A stretch of DNA of 64,000 nucleotides from Lumbricus rubellus (lineage: Eukaryota; Annelida; Clitellata; Crassiclitellata; Lumbricidae), in NCBI GenBank assembly GCA_945859605.1, contig OX243824.1, positions 6,663,537 to 6,727,536 on the forward strand, given 5' to 3'. This document shows, in pieces, positions 35,546 to 47,289 of the stretch. Within the stretch, counting starts at the first letter, position 1, and each line of letters begins with the position of its first letter. Below the pieces are notes generated by a model. It searched no databases, was not told the origin of the DNA, and was given only the letters and a program-made list of their open reading frames with translations. Made by a program: the position numbers and the translations under genes.

Positions 35546-35898
35546 AAAATTTCTCTATTTATGACTATTTCTTAGGCCCACGGTACATCTTAGACTTATG
35601 TTTGTTGATCTGTGTGTTGACGTAAAATTTTACACTTTTCCATGTCCGATCGGCAAGCGCTGGTTCCTTGGCTTTTGCATTTAAGCAATCCAGTTGTCTA
35701 GGACACTTCAGTTTCTGTATGAAAGTAGACAACTGTCAGGTAACTGCTTCTGTTTCTTCCTTAGACCATATCTTGTATTCTCTGCTCCTATTCCCTATTT
35801 TCTTGGCATCAAAATTGTAGCCGTCAGCATTTATATCACGATCAGAGACAATGTCGTGATTTTGACCCTTGTCAAGAACTACATCAGCATCAACATCC

Positions 35899-36233
35899 TT
35901 ACCATCTGCACTCAAAGGACTTTCCATAGAAACGCTGCACATCACCTCGTTCCATAAGCAGCAAAACTTTACTGAGTTTAGCCACCATCATAGTGTCTTC
36001 CGGCAACCTATAATACTCCCGATGCACGCGAATGTCATGACCCATGAACTTTGCAAGGAGGTCTAATTCATGTCCGTGGAGATTGAGAAGCTGTGAAATG
36101 GTTGCAACATGCTTGCGAAGACCTACTGAAGTGATCAATTCAGGTTTCTTGGCACCACAGTCTTTGGCCAACTCCTGCAACATGTCTCTGGCTCTTAACG
36201 TGGTTGCTGAGTCTCCAGAGCGAGCAATAGTGT
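35899..36233 (-). pseudogene. Tyrosine-recombinase-like gene fragment, C-terminal catalytic part, inverted
   Basis: The minus strand reads NNTIARSGDSATTLRARDML, QELAKDCGAKKPELITS, GLRKHVATISQLLNLHGHEL and then MGHDIRVHREYYRLPE, ending shortly after VLLLMERG. The GLRKH motif and the H-D-x-x-x-H-R-x-Y-Y stretch look like the Arg box and the His/Arg/Tyr boxes of tyrosine recombinases, with the Tyr as candidate nucleophile. The frame is open for about 110 codons, ends with a natural stop and has no start. It is convergent with the + strand fragment that should precede it, which implies an inversion. It might be a host-derived copy, but the split argues for a decayed transposon gene. Confidence 0.6.
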
Positions 36234-36836
36234 TGTTTTATCATCTATAACCTTTTTGCTTGGCTTTTCTTATTGCTGCTCTAATGTTTCGGATCTTGTT
36301 GCATTTGCAGTTAGATCCTGATGAAAATTGATTTTTCAACATTGTTGTTTGCTGACTGTCAAAACTTGTGTCTACAGTTTGCATAACTTCTATTCAAGTA
36401 TTGTCATAACACAGTCCAGACAAGCAACATAAATAGAATATAATAGAATATAATAATTGATTCCGTAGCCCAACCTTAACTCTTAATAATTAATTCTCTT
36501 AGTGATAATAATGAAGGACGAACCATGTACATCATTATAAATTCACAAGACTATAATTGATGATACTATACAATCCTTCGATATGTTTAAACAGGTTGAA
36601 TTGATGGATTTTTAAACAGTGCGATAAGTAGGTTGTGCCGGTGCAGTTGACATTTTCAAACTGGTTGAGTTTATGGGCCAGAAATTTTTAAACTGTTTGA
36701 GTTTATGGGCAATACATTTGTTAATTGTCTAAAACTTGAGTGACTATACAACTGGGTGAATTGATGGACTATACATTTTAAGTGCTTATATTGAGGACTA
36801 TAAAACAGCTGTATAGATTAGTGCCTGCGAGAAGAG
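36234..36836. other. Unassigned stretch
   Basis: AT-rich with a loosely repeated aactg..tga.tttatgggc word at 36590-36760; no gene seen. Confidence 0.5.
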
Positions 36837-37656
36837 TAGTGATCTGCTTATAACCTGAACATGTTTCAAAAAAAGCACTATTCAATGGCAGATACAGTTG
36901 GCTTGTATCTTGGTTCAGCTATGTCACATTGGTGACCTGTGCATCGTATTAGAATTGATATCTATTAGGCCTCTGCTTCTGTGCCAGCTTATGTTTGGTT
37001 TTATGTTGTCTGCATATTATAATTCTAATTTTTTTGCACAGTATCTTAACTTACATTGAAGCTTGGATATCTTTTGCATGACTAGTTTTAGTGCCAGCAT
37101 ATTGCAAGTGTGATTATCTGCTTATAACCTAAACATGTTTCAAAAATAGCACTATTCAATGGCAGATACAGTTGGCTTATATCTTGTTTCAGTTATGTTA
37201 CAGTGGTGACCTGTGCATCATATTAGAATTGATATCTATTAGGCCTCTGCTTCTGTGCCAGCTTATGTTTGGTTTTATGTTGTCTGCATATTATAATTCT
37301 AATTTTTTTGCACAGTATCTTAACTTACATTGAAGCTTGGATATCTTTTGCATGACTAGTTTTAGTGCCAGCATATTGCAAGTGTGATTATCTGCTTATA
37401 ACCTAAACATGTTTCAAAAATAGCACTATTCAATGGCAGATACAGTTGGCTTATATCTTGTTTCAGTTATGTTACAGTGGTGACCTGTGCATCATATTAG
37501 AATTGATATCTATTAGGCCTCTGCTTGTGTCACAGCTTATGTTTGGTGTATGTTTGGCTGTATGTTATGATTCTAAATTTTTTTGCACAGTATCTTAACT
37601 TACATTGAAGCTTGGATATCTTTGCATGACTAGTTTTAGTGCCAGCATATTGCTTC
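36837..37656. repeat. 274-bp tandem repeat, three copies
   Basis: ctgcttataacctgaacatg begins at 36844, 37118 and 37392, an exact 274-bp period. The unit includes ttaggcctctgcttctgtgc and gcacagtatcttaacttaca. Copy 3 is slightly diverged. No coding capacity. Confidence 0.9.
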
Positions 37657-38071
37657 CAAGAAGCTCAGACTGCCCTAGGTAAATGGCTCTCCTGTCCCAC
37701 TTTGATGTCCTTTGCATTCATTTAGGTGCTATGATTTTTTTCTGCAATGTCAATTTCAATGTCACTGGAATAATAAATGAGTTATTGATTGCTAATTTAG
37801 TTTCTTGTTGGTCTGTAGATCCCTGAAGAGTTCTTTCTTAAAGTGGCGCTTAAGTGGTGTCAGATTACAATTACAAACATCACTCAGAAATCAGAATGTA
37901 TTGTTCTGTAATATAATGTAATCAGCAATTTCTACAGCGCTGCTCACAGCCGTGGCCATTCAGAAGCGCTCCCAGTGCAATGATTTTTATTTGATTGCTA
38001 ATATGAATTTTATTTAAAAATTTCAAGACTATTTGATTTAATGCATGTAATTCCAAAAATTATTTTTAATT

Positions 38072-38580
38072 GGTTCACACACACTCTTTTGTACTCGGAA
38101 TGATGCTGTGTGTGTGTACAAGTCCAAGCTCTCAGACCGCATGCAAAGAATGCACACAGGAAAAACCTGCAGTATTGGTTCACACACACTATTTTGTACT
38201 CGGAATGATGCTGTGTATGTACAAGTCCAAGCTCTCAGACCGCATGCAAAGAATGCACACAGGAAAAACCTGCAGTATTGGTTCACACACACTCTTTTGT
38301 ACTCGGAATGATGCTGTGTGTACAAGTCCAAGCTCTCAGACCGCATGCAAAGAATGCACACAGGAAAAACCTGCAGTATTGGTTCACACACACTAATTTG
38401 TACTCGGAATGATGCTGTGTGTGTACAAGTCCAAGCTCTCAGACCGCATGCAAAGAATGCACACAGGAAAAACCTGCAGTATTGGTTCACACACACTCGC
38501 CAAAATAGATTTTGCACTCGGAATGATGCAGTGTGTACTTAGGCCAAGCTCTCAGACTGCATGCAAATAGTGTGCGAACA
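38072..38580. repeat. Roughly 103-bp tandem repeat, five copies
   Basis: ggttcacacacact begins at 38072, 38177, 38280, 38381 and 38484 (periods 105, 103, 101, 103). Each unit holds actcggaatgatgctgtgtg, aagctctcagaccgcatgca and cacaggaaaaacctgcagta. The period is not a multiple of three and varies, so the Cys-rich minus-strand frame across it is not a gene. A diverged single copy lies at 39123-39210. Confidence 0.9.
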
Positions 38581-39559
38581 CAGAAAACATACACACAGTC
38601 GCTAAATGGAAACAATTCTTCGACCCCAGATAGGCTAATTCTTTTTCCACCGTAATTAGGAATTTTAACAGATACAAATCAAAGGCAAAAAATATCTAGC
38701 AACACACAAATTATTCGATAAATCTGCACAAACGGCGAATTGTTTAGCTTGAAGCCAAAGACTGTCTGGCTCTCGGGTCTTATTGAAGATTGGCCTAAAG
38801 TTTTGAAATATCATTGCCAATTTCACTTCCTTCTTGACAATTTAACGTGGATTAAACTTAGGACACGATTCTTCCAATTTGCAAACCCATCGAAGCTTGC
38901 ATTTTGTTTTTTTACTTAACAGAATGCAACCCAGAAAAACGACGCTACATAAATGCCGTTCGTTTAGGCCTACTTCATGTTATCGTGCTTCGGCTAGCTG
39001 TTAAAAAATTCGCATAATTCAGGCAAACTAGGCCTATATTAATGCATAGCTTTTTAAATATTATTTTTCCTACATTTAATTTCAGAATTAAATTTATCTT
39101 CAATTAATATTTCGTTGAGGGCTTGGTTAACACACACATTTTTGCACTCGGAATGGTGCTGTGTGTATACAAGTTCAAGCTCTCAGACCGCATGCAAAGA
39201 ATTCACACGCAGACTCTACATTGCAATGGTAAATTTGCTGCTATGTCAATTTACGCCTCTTTCGAGAACTAAAAACACACACTCACACACCGTTACCAAG
39301 CGTGCTCCTTATTTCCTCGCCCGCCTCTTAATACAGAATCCGAGAGCGTCCTCGGATTCACGCTCTCGCTTATGATGCAACGTATGTAATTGGTTATAAT
39401 TAGAAAAGCAAGAGGTGTATGCTTTCAAATCGGCGATTGTGATTGGCTACTCATCACTACGAACATTTTGATACATAGATCGACCTTCTAGCCCTACGGG
39501 ATCCACGCGATCTCAGACTGCATGGGCACTATCAGGGCCTCGGATCTACATACGAGGCA

Positions 39560-39612
<53 letters not shown>

Positions 39613-39670
39613 TGGATGTCGATGATAATGTCAAAGAGGGATGGAGGGGGAAAAGAAGAAGAAGAAGAAG
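39560..39670. repeat. GT and GAA microsatellites
   Basis: GT at 39564-39610; short GAA at 39654-39670, next to minus-strand exon 39717-39781. Confidence 0.93.
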
Positions 39671-39716
39671 TAGGTTGATGGGGTCAAAGGGTCAAAAATG
39701 GTCAAAAGTTACTTAC

Positions 39717-39781
39717 AACTCTTCGCATGGAACGAGCTTCTGTCCATATCGATCGAGTCCGATCTTGTCAGTGATGGAACG
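39717..39781 (-). CDS. Minus-strand gene X, exon candidate 5
   Basis: It has strong borders: minus-strand tctttgtttttcag, then 65 bases, then GTAAGT. The phase-0 frame reads RSITDKIGLDRYGQKLVPCE and EL; a phase-2 frame is also open. The preceding candidate exits in phase 1, which does not fit either frame, so at least one exon between 42606 and 39781 is missing or this exon belongs elsewhere. Confidence 0.4.
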
Positions 39782-39894
39782 CTGAAAAACAAAGAACAAT
39801 CGAAAAAGATGATGAAGAAGAGTAATATAAGCAATCGAAGATGAAGATGACGAAGAACAATATAAGCAGTTAATCTAAGTCACACATCTTGCCA

Positions 39895-39990
39895 GCAGCA
39901 GCAGCAGCAGCAGCAGCAGCAAATGACATCCTCTTTCTCATCATCATCATCGTCGTCGTTGTCATCGTTGTCGTCATCATCATCATTATC

Positions 39991-40067
<77 letters not shown>

Positions 40068-40100
40068 AATCATCATTGTCGTCGTCGTCATCATTATCTC
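39895..40100. repeat. GCA then CAT microsatellites
   Basis: GCA at 39895-39920, then CGT/CAT, with CAT at 39992-40066. Confidence 0.95.
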
Positions 40101-40301
40101 CATCGCTACTATTTTGTCATTGTCCTCATCATAATCAAGACATTCCCGATAATAACCGTCGTTATCGTCACCGTGTATACACCTTCATCATCATTATCGT
40201 CATACAAAACGTTGGTTCTTCTTAAGTGTTGCTATATATACTCATTTTTCTTAGCCTCGGCAAATGTGTCTGCGTGTGTGCCATTGCTCTTGAAACGATT
40301 G

Positions 40302-40379
<78 letters not shown>

Positions 40380-40618
40380 AATCATCATTGTCGTCGTCGT
40401 CATCATTATCTCCATCGCTACTATTTTGTCATTGTCCTCATCATAATCAAGACATTCCCGATAATAACCGTCGTTATCGTCACCGTGTATACACCTTCAT
40501 CATCATTATCGTCATACAAAACGTTGGTTCTTCTTAAGTGTTGCTATATATACTCATTTTTCTTAGCCTCGGCAAATGTGTCTGCGTGTGTGCCATTGCT
40601 CTTGAAACGATTGCATCA
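40002..40618. repeat. Recent tandem duplication, period 311 bp, with CAT tracts
   Basis: The 168-bp block from gacattcccgataataacc to ttgaaacgattgcatca occurs at 40139-40306 and 40450-40617, apparently identical. Each copy is preceded by a CAT run ending cataatcatcattgtcgtcg. Confidence 0.88.
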
Positions 40619-40814
40619 AATCCGTATAATAAATATTATCCATGAGCAGAGGTTAAGTTTAAACTGCAGGCGCTTCATAAATGTCTGAATTGAATGGAAA
40701 TTGAGTACCCTGGGAAAGCAGGAGTCAGATGGTCGCTTGTGATGACTCAAAGAACCAGCATGAAGATCTGAAAACATATAACTACGTTCGTATATATATA
40801 TATATATATATATA

Positions 40815-41614
40815 CAGGGTGGCCCAAAATAAGTGGGACCGCCTACGCGGTTTTGCTAATATTTTGGCCAAAAATAAGAATTTTTTAATCAAATTTTACT
40901 GACTTAAAGCCAATTCATATCTACGTATAACTGCCAAATTTAATAAAGATATGTCCAACAGAACAAAAGTTAAACCACTTTTAGTGAGACCACCCATCGT
41001 TTTTTGATGATTCAAAAACACGTTATGAAAAAATGAGCAAAGAACGAGTTTCTTAAGTTAAGTTTCAAATAAATTTTTTCGAAAGTAACATGATAACTTG
41101 TGTTCAAAATGTCCCCCACCCCTACCCAAACATGTTCTGAACCTATTTGTAAAGTTTCCGATGGTCTTGTTGATAGGTTTCAGAGGGAAGTCTTCCCATA
41201 TCAACTCACAATCAGCCTTATATTTTCCTATCGTTTTTGGACCCAACAAATCGCTGGGTATACTCACTAAAAGGGATATAGCTTTTGTTCCGTTTAAAAG
41301 TTTTGTGCAAAATTTGGCAGTTACGTGTAGGTATGAATGCCCTTGAAACCTGTAAAATTTCATATAAGAATTCCTATTTTTGGCCGATATTTGTTACCTT
41401 TTTGCGTAACGTGTTTTCGAATCATCAAAAACCGATGGGTGGTCTCACTAAAAGTGGTATAACTTTTGTTCTGTTAGACATATCTCTATGAACTTTGGCA
41501 GTTATACGTAGATATGAATTGGCTTTAAGTCAGTAAAATTTGATTAAAACATTCTTATTTTTGGCCGAAATATTAGCAAAACCGCGCAGGCGGTCCCACT
41601 TTTTTTGGGCCACC

Positions 41615-41617
<3 letters not shown>
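40815..41617 (-). mobile_element. Mariner/Tc1-like element C (internally deleted), TA-flanked
   Basis: The termini are CAGGGTGGCCCAAAATAA and its inverse, TA-flanked in a TA microsatellite on both sides. The minus-strand remnant 41058-41363 ends INKTIGNFTNRFRTCLGRGG and HFEHKL, the mariner C-terminal signature. At 803 bp it is too short for a full transposase, so it is a deletion derivative. Confidence 0.8.
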
Positions 41618-41662
<45 letters not shown>

Positions 41663-41765
41663 AACCCCAATACATTGCTAGCATATTTTCTTCCTTGTGT
41701 ATATATAATTATGTATATATATGCATGTATTTATATATGCATATATATACATGGATATATATATA

Positions 41766-42170
41766 CACTGTGTCCCAATAAATCGGGACCCCTTTTTATA
41801 ATGTGAATAAAACAGGCAAATCTTAATCGATTTTCAAAATTTCTAAACTGTTTTTATCCTGAGATAATTATCTTCCACTGATTCAAATATGAAGTTTCAG
41901 GCATGAATATTGACGTCACAATTACGTCATTTGCATCAGAGAATTCAAATGTTAAGTATCGAACACAACAATTTTTGTTAACATTTGGTTTCGACATGTA
42001 AACTAACGACGTCATTATGACGTAATTTTTTAGTGATGGTCGTTCATAAATTACCAATTTGTAGATAATTATCTCAGGATAAAAACAGTTTTGAAATTTT
42101 GAAAATCGATGAATATTTGCCAGTTTCATTAACATTATAAAAAAAGGTCCCGATTTATTGGGACACAGTG
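41766..42170. mobile_element. Mariner-type MITE D, TA-flanked
   Basis: A 405-bp element with inverted ends starting CACTGTGTCCCAATAAATCG, flanked by TA. The terminal seven bases and the subterminal layout (a TGACGT-rich patch about 140 bp in) match element A, so D is probably a non-autonomous relative of A. No coding remnant is seen. Confidence 0.75.
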
Positions 42171-42605
42171 TATATATACATGCATGTGTGCATAATTGTA
42201 TATTCGCTTGATATAATTTTTTATTAAATGAAATCGATAAGCCGTAACACGGGTATATGAAATGTGGTTATATGCTGGTTAGTAAATTAGTCTGTCAGTA
42301 TAGTGGATTTAAAAAAAATAACTATTGTTCGCTTCAAATCTAATCACGTGTAATTTATGGGAAGTTCCTTTAGATAACTCTTGGTTGGGTAGCAAATTCA
42401 AATTATTGATTTGCTCCAGCTTGCTCAAATTGTTCCTGAGATTTGTTTTTCTCTCACGGTCCACAGCCTGAGTGCCACTCGTCTCCCAACATGTTAACTC
42501 AACTTATAAACATCTCAAAGCTGTTACCATTAATAGTGATATATTGCTTGCATTGGATAATTATATGAGTATGCATGTTTTTCATATGGAATAAATTCCA
42601 CAAAC
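42171..42605. other. Unassigned stretch
   Basis: Downstream (minus strand) of exon 42606-42733; no exon or repeat recognised. Confidence 0.5.
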
Positions 42606-42733
42606 CTCTAATTTCAGACTGAGGAGTTGTTGGAGGTGGAATGACTTTTGGAGGTCGAGGACAATGAAGGTGATTGCTCCACTCCTGTCGATTCTGCCTA
42701 TATGTGAAGATATCAACGATGTCATCTGCCGTT
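42606..42733 (-). CDS. Minus-strand gene X, exon candidate 4
   Basis: It is joined in phase 2 to the exon at 43362. It reads TADDIVDIFTYRQNRQEWSN, then HLHCPRPPKVIPPPTTPQSE and IR, with a GTTTGT donor at 42605 and phase-1 exit. On the minus strand its acceptor (ctatctatag) sits directly after a CTT/TTC tract more than 150 bp long, an extreme pyrimidine tract. The Pro-rich end suggests a linker. I do not recognise the protein. Confidence 0.5.
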
Positions 42734-42769
42734 CTATAGATAGGAAAAGGTGGAGGAGAAGGAAGAGAA

Positions 42770-43135
42770 GGAAGAAGAAGAAGAAGAAGAAGAAGAAGAA
42801 GAAGAAGAAGAAGAAGAAGAAGAAGAAGAAGAAGAAGAAGAAGAAGAAGAAGAAGAAGAAGAAGAAGAAGAAGAAGAAGAAGAAGAAGAAGAACAACAAC
42901 AACAACAATAACAACAACAACAACAAGAACACGAACAAGAACAAGAACAAGAAGAACAAGAAGAACAAGAAGAACAACAACAACAACAACAAGAACACGA
43001 ACAAGAACAAGAACAAGAACAAGAAGAACAAGAAGAACAAGAAGAACAACAACAAGAATAACAAGAACACGAACACGAACACGAACAAGAACAAGAACAA
43101 GAGGAACAACAAGAACAACAAGAACAAGAAGAAAA
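42770..43135. repeat. GAA then AAC/AAG microsatellite
   Basis: About 40 pure GAA units (42770-42892) followed by mixed AAC/AAG/CACG units. On the minus strand it is an unbroken pyrimidine tract leading into the acceptor of exon 42606-42733. Confidence 0.96.
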
Positions 43136-43361
43136 AGAAGAGACCAAAGAGGAGGAAGGGGAGAAGGAGGAGGGAACGAACGATTAAGAATTATAATATG
43201 ACGATGATGACGACGACGAAGACAATGACGACGAAGACGACGGTCACGATGACGATGGACAACTACGACGTCGAAGATTAGAATGGACAAACAATGAAAC
43301 AAAACAACAATGACAAAAAATTAATGACAACAGTTGCAACGAGATGGACAACATGACTCAC

Positions 43362-43420
43362 TGAATCTCGCACTGTGTTGCATAGTATTTTCGCAGTTGC
43401 TTCTGAGCCAACTCGAATCC
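43362..43420 (-). CDS. Minus-strand gene X, exon candidate 3
   Basis: A 59-base exon lies between the acceptor ttgtctgcag and a consensus GTGAGT donor at 43361. Phase-0 entry reads GFELAQKQLRKYYATQCEI and leaves two bases that join the exon at 42733 as Gln. The join keeps the frame open, which neither alternative frame does. The acceptor's pyrimidine tract is the inner end of a CTGT microsatellite. Function unknown. Confidence 0.5.
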
Positions 43421-43429
43421 CTGCAGACA

Positions 43430-43526
43430 AACAAACAGACAGATAGACATATGTGCAAACAGACAGACAGATAGGCATATGTACAAACAGACAGACAGAT
43501 AGACATACGTACAAACAGACATATGT

Positions 43527-43557
<31 letters not shown>

Positions 43558-43970
43558 TATGTACAGATCTGAAGACATGCACGCACACACACACACATTT
43601 TGCCCAAACAGACATATGTACAAACAGACAGACAGACAGACAGACATATGTACAGATCTGAAGACATGCACGCACACACACACACATTTTGCCCAATGAT
43701 AGGCTCCAAAGAGCAAACACACATGCACATAGCCTACACCCACACAGACACAGACACACACACAGACACACACACACACACACACACACTAAACACACAC
43801 ACACACTTATTAAACACACACACACACCCACACACACACACAAACACACACACACACACTAAACAAACTAAACACACACACACACACACTAAATATACAC
43901 ACACACTAAACAAACTAAACACACACGCACACACACACACTCGCACACACTCACACACACACAAGCGCAC
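43430..43970. repeat. CAGA and CA microsatellites
   Basis: CAGA with catatgtacaaacagaca units to 43660, including a near-exact 106-bp duplication around gtacagatctgaagacatgc (43561 and 43650), then CA to 43970. Confidence 0.93.
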
Positions 43971-43974
43971 ATGC

Positions 43975-44640
43975 ATACACATTCATTCGTGTCTACATGT
44001 ACAACTAAGTCTTCCAGACCGTCGTCAGGTACCAAACGAACGGCAATATATAAATTTATACTGTTGGCCTTGTTACATCACATTATATTGAGAACCGCAA
44101 TCATAACTATGAGACACACGCAGTCCAACGACTATAATAGTTACACGTATCTTATCAACTTACATGTAATACTTTTTCTTTGCCTACCCTAAATTAACTA
44201 TTGACCTTTGCTTAAATCACCCAACGTTTGTCTTCATTAATGTTCGTTTACTGTCCTGTCTATATAACACTGTTCGCTTAAATTGCCCAACGTTTATATA
44301 CATTAATTTTCCTTCAGTTTCGTGTCTATATAACCCTGTTCACTCTAATAGCTCCAACTTAGCCTAACTCCCCTTAGTTAAGCTTGGACTGATCCAGATG
44401 AAACAGTTAACTCACTGGAACGCGGAACCTTAGAGGGGGAACAGCGTAGGAGTCTTTGATGCAATCGAAATCCTCTAAAACATCAATTTGCAACACCACC
44501 AGTCAAACGAAGGAGATAATAACGATCAGCAACTTATGTAGCTCTAGCAGAGTTATCTAAGCATCAAGAAAACGAGGGTCGAATTCCTTTCCCATTGAGA
44601 TATACAGACTGACGGAATGAGACTGACGAGCCAACACACA
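43975..44640. other. Unassigned stretch
   Basis: Contains an imperfect 70-bp repeat (tgcttaaatcacccaacgtt at 44209 and cgcttaaattgcccaacgtt at 44275); otherwise nothing seen. Confidence 0.5.
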
Positions 44641-44649
44641 GAGGCACGT

Positions 44650-44835
44650 AAGGAGACAGACAAACAGACAGACAGAAAGACAGACAGATAGACAGACAGA
44701 CAGACAGAGACATGCAGAGGCAGGTAGGCTGACAGACGGACGGAGGGGAAAGCTGGCTAGCAAGCGAATCTATCTTTAAGCAAACACACCGCGCATACAC
44801 ACAGAAGAGTGCTGTACCAGCAGAGAGTCAGAGAC

Positions 44836-44872
<37 letters not shown>

Positions 44873-45220
44873 GACAGACAGACAGAGACAGACATACAGA
44901 CAGAGATAGAGAGAGACAGACAGAGACAGACAGACAGAGAGACAGAGAGAGAGAGACAAATAGACAGACAGAGACAGACAGAGACAGAGACAGATAGAGA
45001 CAAAGAGAGAGACAGACAGACAGACAGAGACAGAGACAGATAGAGACGAAGAGAGAGACAGACAGACAGAGAGAGACAGAGAGAGAGACAGACAGAGACA
45101 GACAGAAAGAAACACACACAGACAGACAGACAGACACAGAGACAGAGAGACAAAGAAACAGAGACATATGCAAAGAGACAGAGAGAGACAGAGACAGACA
45201 CAGACAGAGAGAGAGAGAGA
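44650..45220. repeat. ACAG/GAGA microsatellite
   Basis: Nearly continuous from 44830 to 45220, with a first block at 44655-44730. Confidence 0.96.
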
Positions 45221-45619
45221 TGAACTACGCCATCTGCCGAATAACGATGAAAGATTTTGGTTAGAGCGAGGCCATTCGGTAGGTGGCGCTAGTTCTTCTG
45301 GTCAACTGTTACTGTAGTACAACTCTCTCCGATCAGAGCAATTATTTTTAATCAATTAAATTTTTAATCTAATTCAGATTATTATATAAAGTCCCGTCGT
45401 AATATAACTGCAATTGTTTCCGTCAACTCCAAACTTCTCCAGTGAAAGAAAGCTATGCTGGAGAAATATCGCAATCTGCAACCAAAACCAAGACCGGTAA
45501 GAGAATCAATAAGCACAGTTGAGTTGATATGGGAAGATTTTCCTTAATTTGGAGCGCAGGAACAGAGCCATCAACAACTTAGCAAAGAGACTCAAGAGAA
45601 GTTTTGGCACTGGTGGTGG

Positions 45620-45794
45620 CAGGGCTGTTTCAAAGAAATTTTTATAACTGCACAACTCGATCCTTCTTTCCTTTCCCATCTTCCAAGGTAAATTACTTTC
45701 AATCGGAGGACAGTGCTTCTACAACTGCACAAAATGCCACAAATCCATTTAGAACTGCACATTTTGCATACAACTGCACGTTAAAAAAGCCCTG
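45620..45794. mobile_element. hAT-like MITE (175 bp)
   Basis: The ends CAGGGCTGTTT and AAAAAAGCCCTG are flanked by the perfect 8-bp duplication GGTGGTGG (45612-45619 and 45795-45802). The interior is built from repeated aactgcac boxes. A relative lies at 50839-51042 and a partial one near 10,890-11,100. Confidence 0.8.
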
Positions 45795-46182
45795 GGTGGT
45801 GGGCACATTGAACACAAGTTGGGAAGCACCGTCTAGTTCAACTATTCCCGCAGAGTTAGCGAGATAACGAAAATGAAGAATTATAACATTGACAGTACGT
45901 GATTTAACGGTGTCTAAAAATTCCATGTTATTATTTAGAAATCTTTCCCAATAATACCGCATTCAGCGATAGTCCTGGGCTGTCGGGACTGCGTTAACAC
46001 CTAACTTGATTAACCTAACCATACATCAAAGCAGTCGTGTTGACTACATACCGATAGTGCGAAATATAAAGTTATATGAGCCGAAGATATGTGATTTGGA
46101 GGTGTATAACAACACCCTAATGTTGTTGACGATGAATGCAGCTTTAAGCGTGCATACAAAATCTTTCACTTGCTTTGAGACA

Positions 46183-46409
46183 GGGTAGTGGTAGTGTAGT
46201 CGGTATGTTCGCTGCCATGCAGCCGAAGGGTTGCAGGTTCAAATCCACTCTCAAGTCGCCGCGTAGGGACGTTGGGCAGTCCTTCACTCGCAATTGTTCA
46301 GCGCTTTGGCGTGAAACTCCGATGCAGTGTCCGCTCTGCATTCGGGAGCTCCTCTGAGTAACGAGCTTGGAGGGGCGCTATAACAAGGGCACACCCAAAC
46401 AAACAAAAA
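46183..46409 (+). mobile_element. SINE-A copy, diverged
   Basis: Head gggtagtggtagtgtagtcg, B box ggttcaaatcc, and the gggagctcctctgagta and gcgctataacaagggcacac landmarks, with an A/C-rich tail. Confidence 0.82.
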
Positions 46410-46550
46410 TATCAACTAATATATACAGCAGAAGACTTCTGTTTACTTACTTATCAATTGTGCGAAATATGTTTATAAAAGTCGAGGATATTTGATTTAA
46501 AGGTGTCTATAGGTGCGAATGACTTGACAGACCATGGTGGCGCCTCCTAC

Positions 46551-46788
46551 CTTGTCCACAGGTGGTGGTCGTCTGGCTGTGTTCCTCGGGCATCTTCTGA
46601 CAGACGGTGTCCACCTCCATCCTGCGTAGGGTCGGTAGACAAGGGTTGTACAGCTGGGTCTTCACGGCGCATAGCTTGATGCGCTGCACGGCAGGGTGAT
46701 GGTAGCTGTAGAAGGGAAGGAAGAGCGGCAGACAGATGCCCTTCGCTGCCGCCACCGATGCCTCAGTCGCCGAACCATCCATTCCAGT
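46551..46788 (-). CDS. Minus-strand gene X, exon candidate 2 (cysteine-bearing)
   Basis: The acceptor is ggtgtaatag on the minus strand and the donor is GTAGGA at 46550. Phase-0 entry gives TGMDGSATEASVAAAKGICL, then PLFLPFYSYHHPAVQRIKLC, AVKTQLYNPCLPTLRRMEVD and TVCQKMPEEHSQTTTTCGQ, leaving in phase 1. It is the only frame fully open across the exon. Five cysteines in about 60 residues suggest a secreted or extracellular segment. The spacing recalls cysteine-rich domains of the Frizzled type, but too weakly to assign. A minus-strand gene could join this exon to its neighbours, with at least one unseen exon between here and 43420. Confidence 0.45.
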
Positions 46789-47281
46789 CTATTACACCAA
46801 GAACAACCATGTATATTTATACGGCCCAAAGCAGGGCGACACTGCACAATCAGGGACCGCTAGTAATAGATCTTACGTAATATTTTCAATTTTTTTGTAA
46901 AGAGTGACGACACTAACCCTAATTCTAACCCTAACCGACTCTCGCGACGCCTAACCTGAGCCCCAATCGACCCTTATGACGCCTAAAATCTACCAATAGT
47001 GGTCCCCGATTTTAAATGGGGGCCATGGCCGGATTGGCCTCCCCCGTGGATCCGCCCCTGGGTCCGCGATACTATAGTTTTGTAAGCGATGTTTAAACAA
47101 TTCTTACCGTTTATCGTCAACTACAAAATCCCAATGAAGAGAACTAATAGTAATTATAAATAACAATTGCTTCTGTCAGAAAAGTCACCGTCTCTTATGT
47201 CAACCCTTAGAGTCCTCAGCGAATTTACTATGACGTCAGGGAAACAATTTTTATTTAAATTTGCTACTATCGGGATACGTC
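46789..47281. other. Unassigned stretch with dispersed-repeat look
   Basis: 46900-47070 has taaccctaacc words and cctcccccgtggatccgccc; probably an old repeat. Confidence 0.4.
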
Positions 47282-47289
47282 ATAATAAT

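Noticed and set aside
35899..36233. Link between the recombinase fragments and the KCTD1-type gene, because a Crypton-derived domain has been reported in some vertebrate KCTD1 proteins
   Set aside because: The fragments are 20 kb from the BTB exons, rearranged and of a different-looking recombinase subfamily; there is no sequence link in this window.
38038..38517. 159-codon Cys-rich minus-strand frame with repeated CEPILQVFPVCILCMRSESL
   Set aside because: It lies exactly on the 103-bp tandem array. The period is not a multiple of three, so successive units shift frame, and it has no splice or start context.
38072..38580. CRISPR-like array
   Set aside because: Units are about 103 bp tandem copies without distinct spacers, in a eukaryotic genome.
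42499..43302. Long Leu/Val or Lys/Asn frames
   Set aside because: Translations of the GAA/AAC microsatellite on both strands; only the 128-bp exon at its edge was kept.
46551..46788. Frizzled-type cysteine-rich domain
   Set aside because: L-C-A-x-x-T-x-x-x-x-P-C recalls the family, but the remaining cysteine spacing does not follow it; left unassigned.
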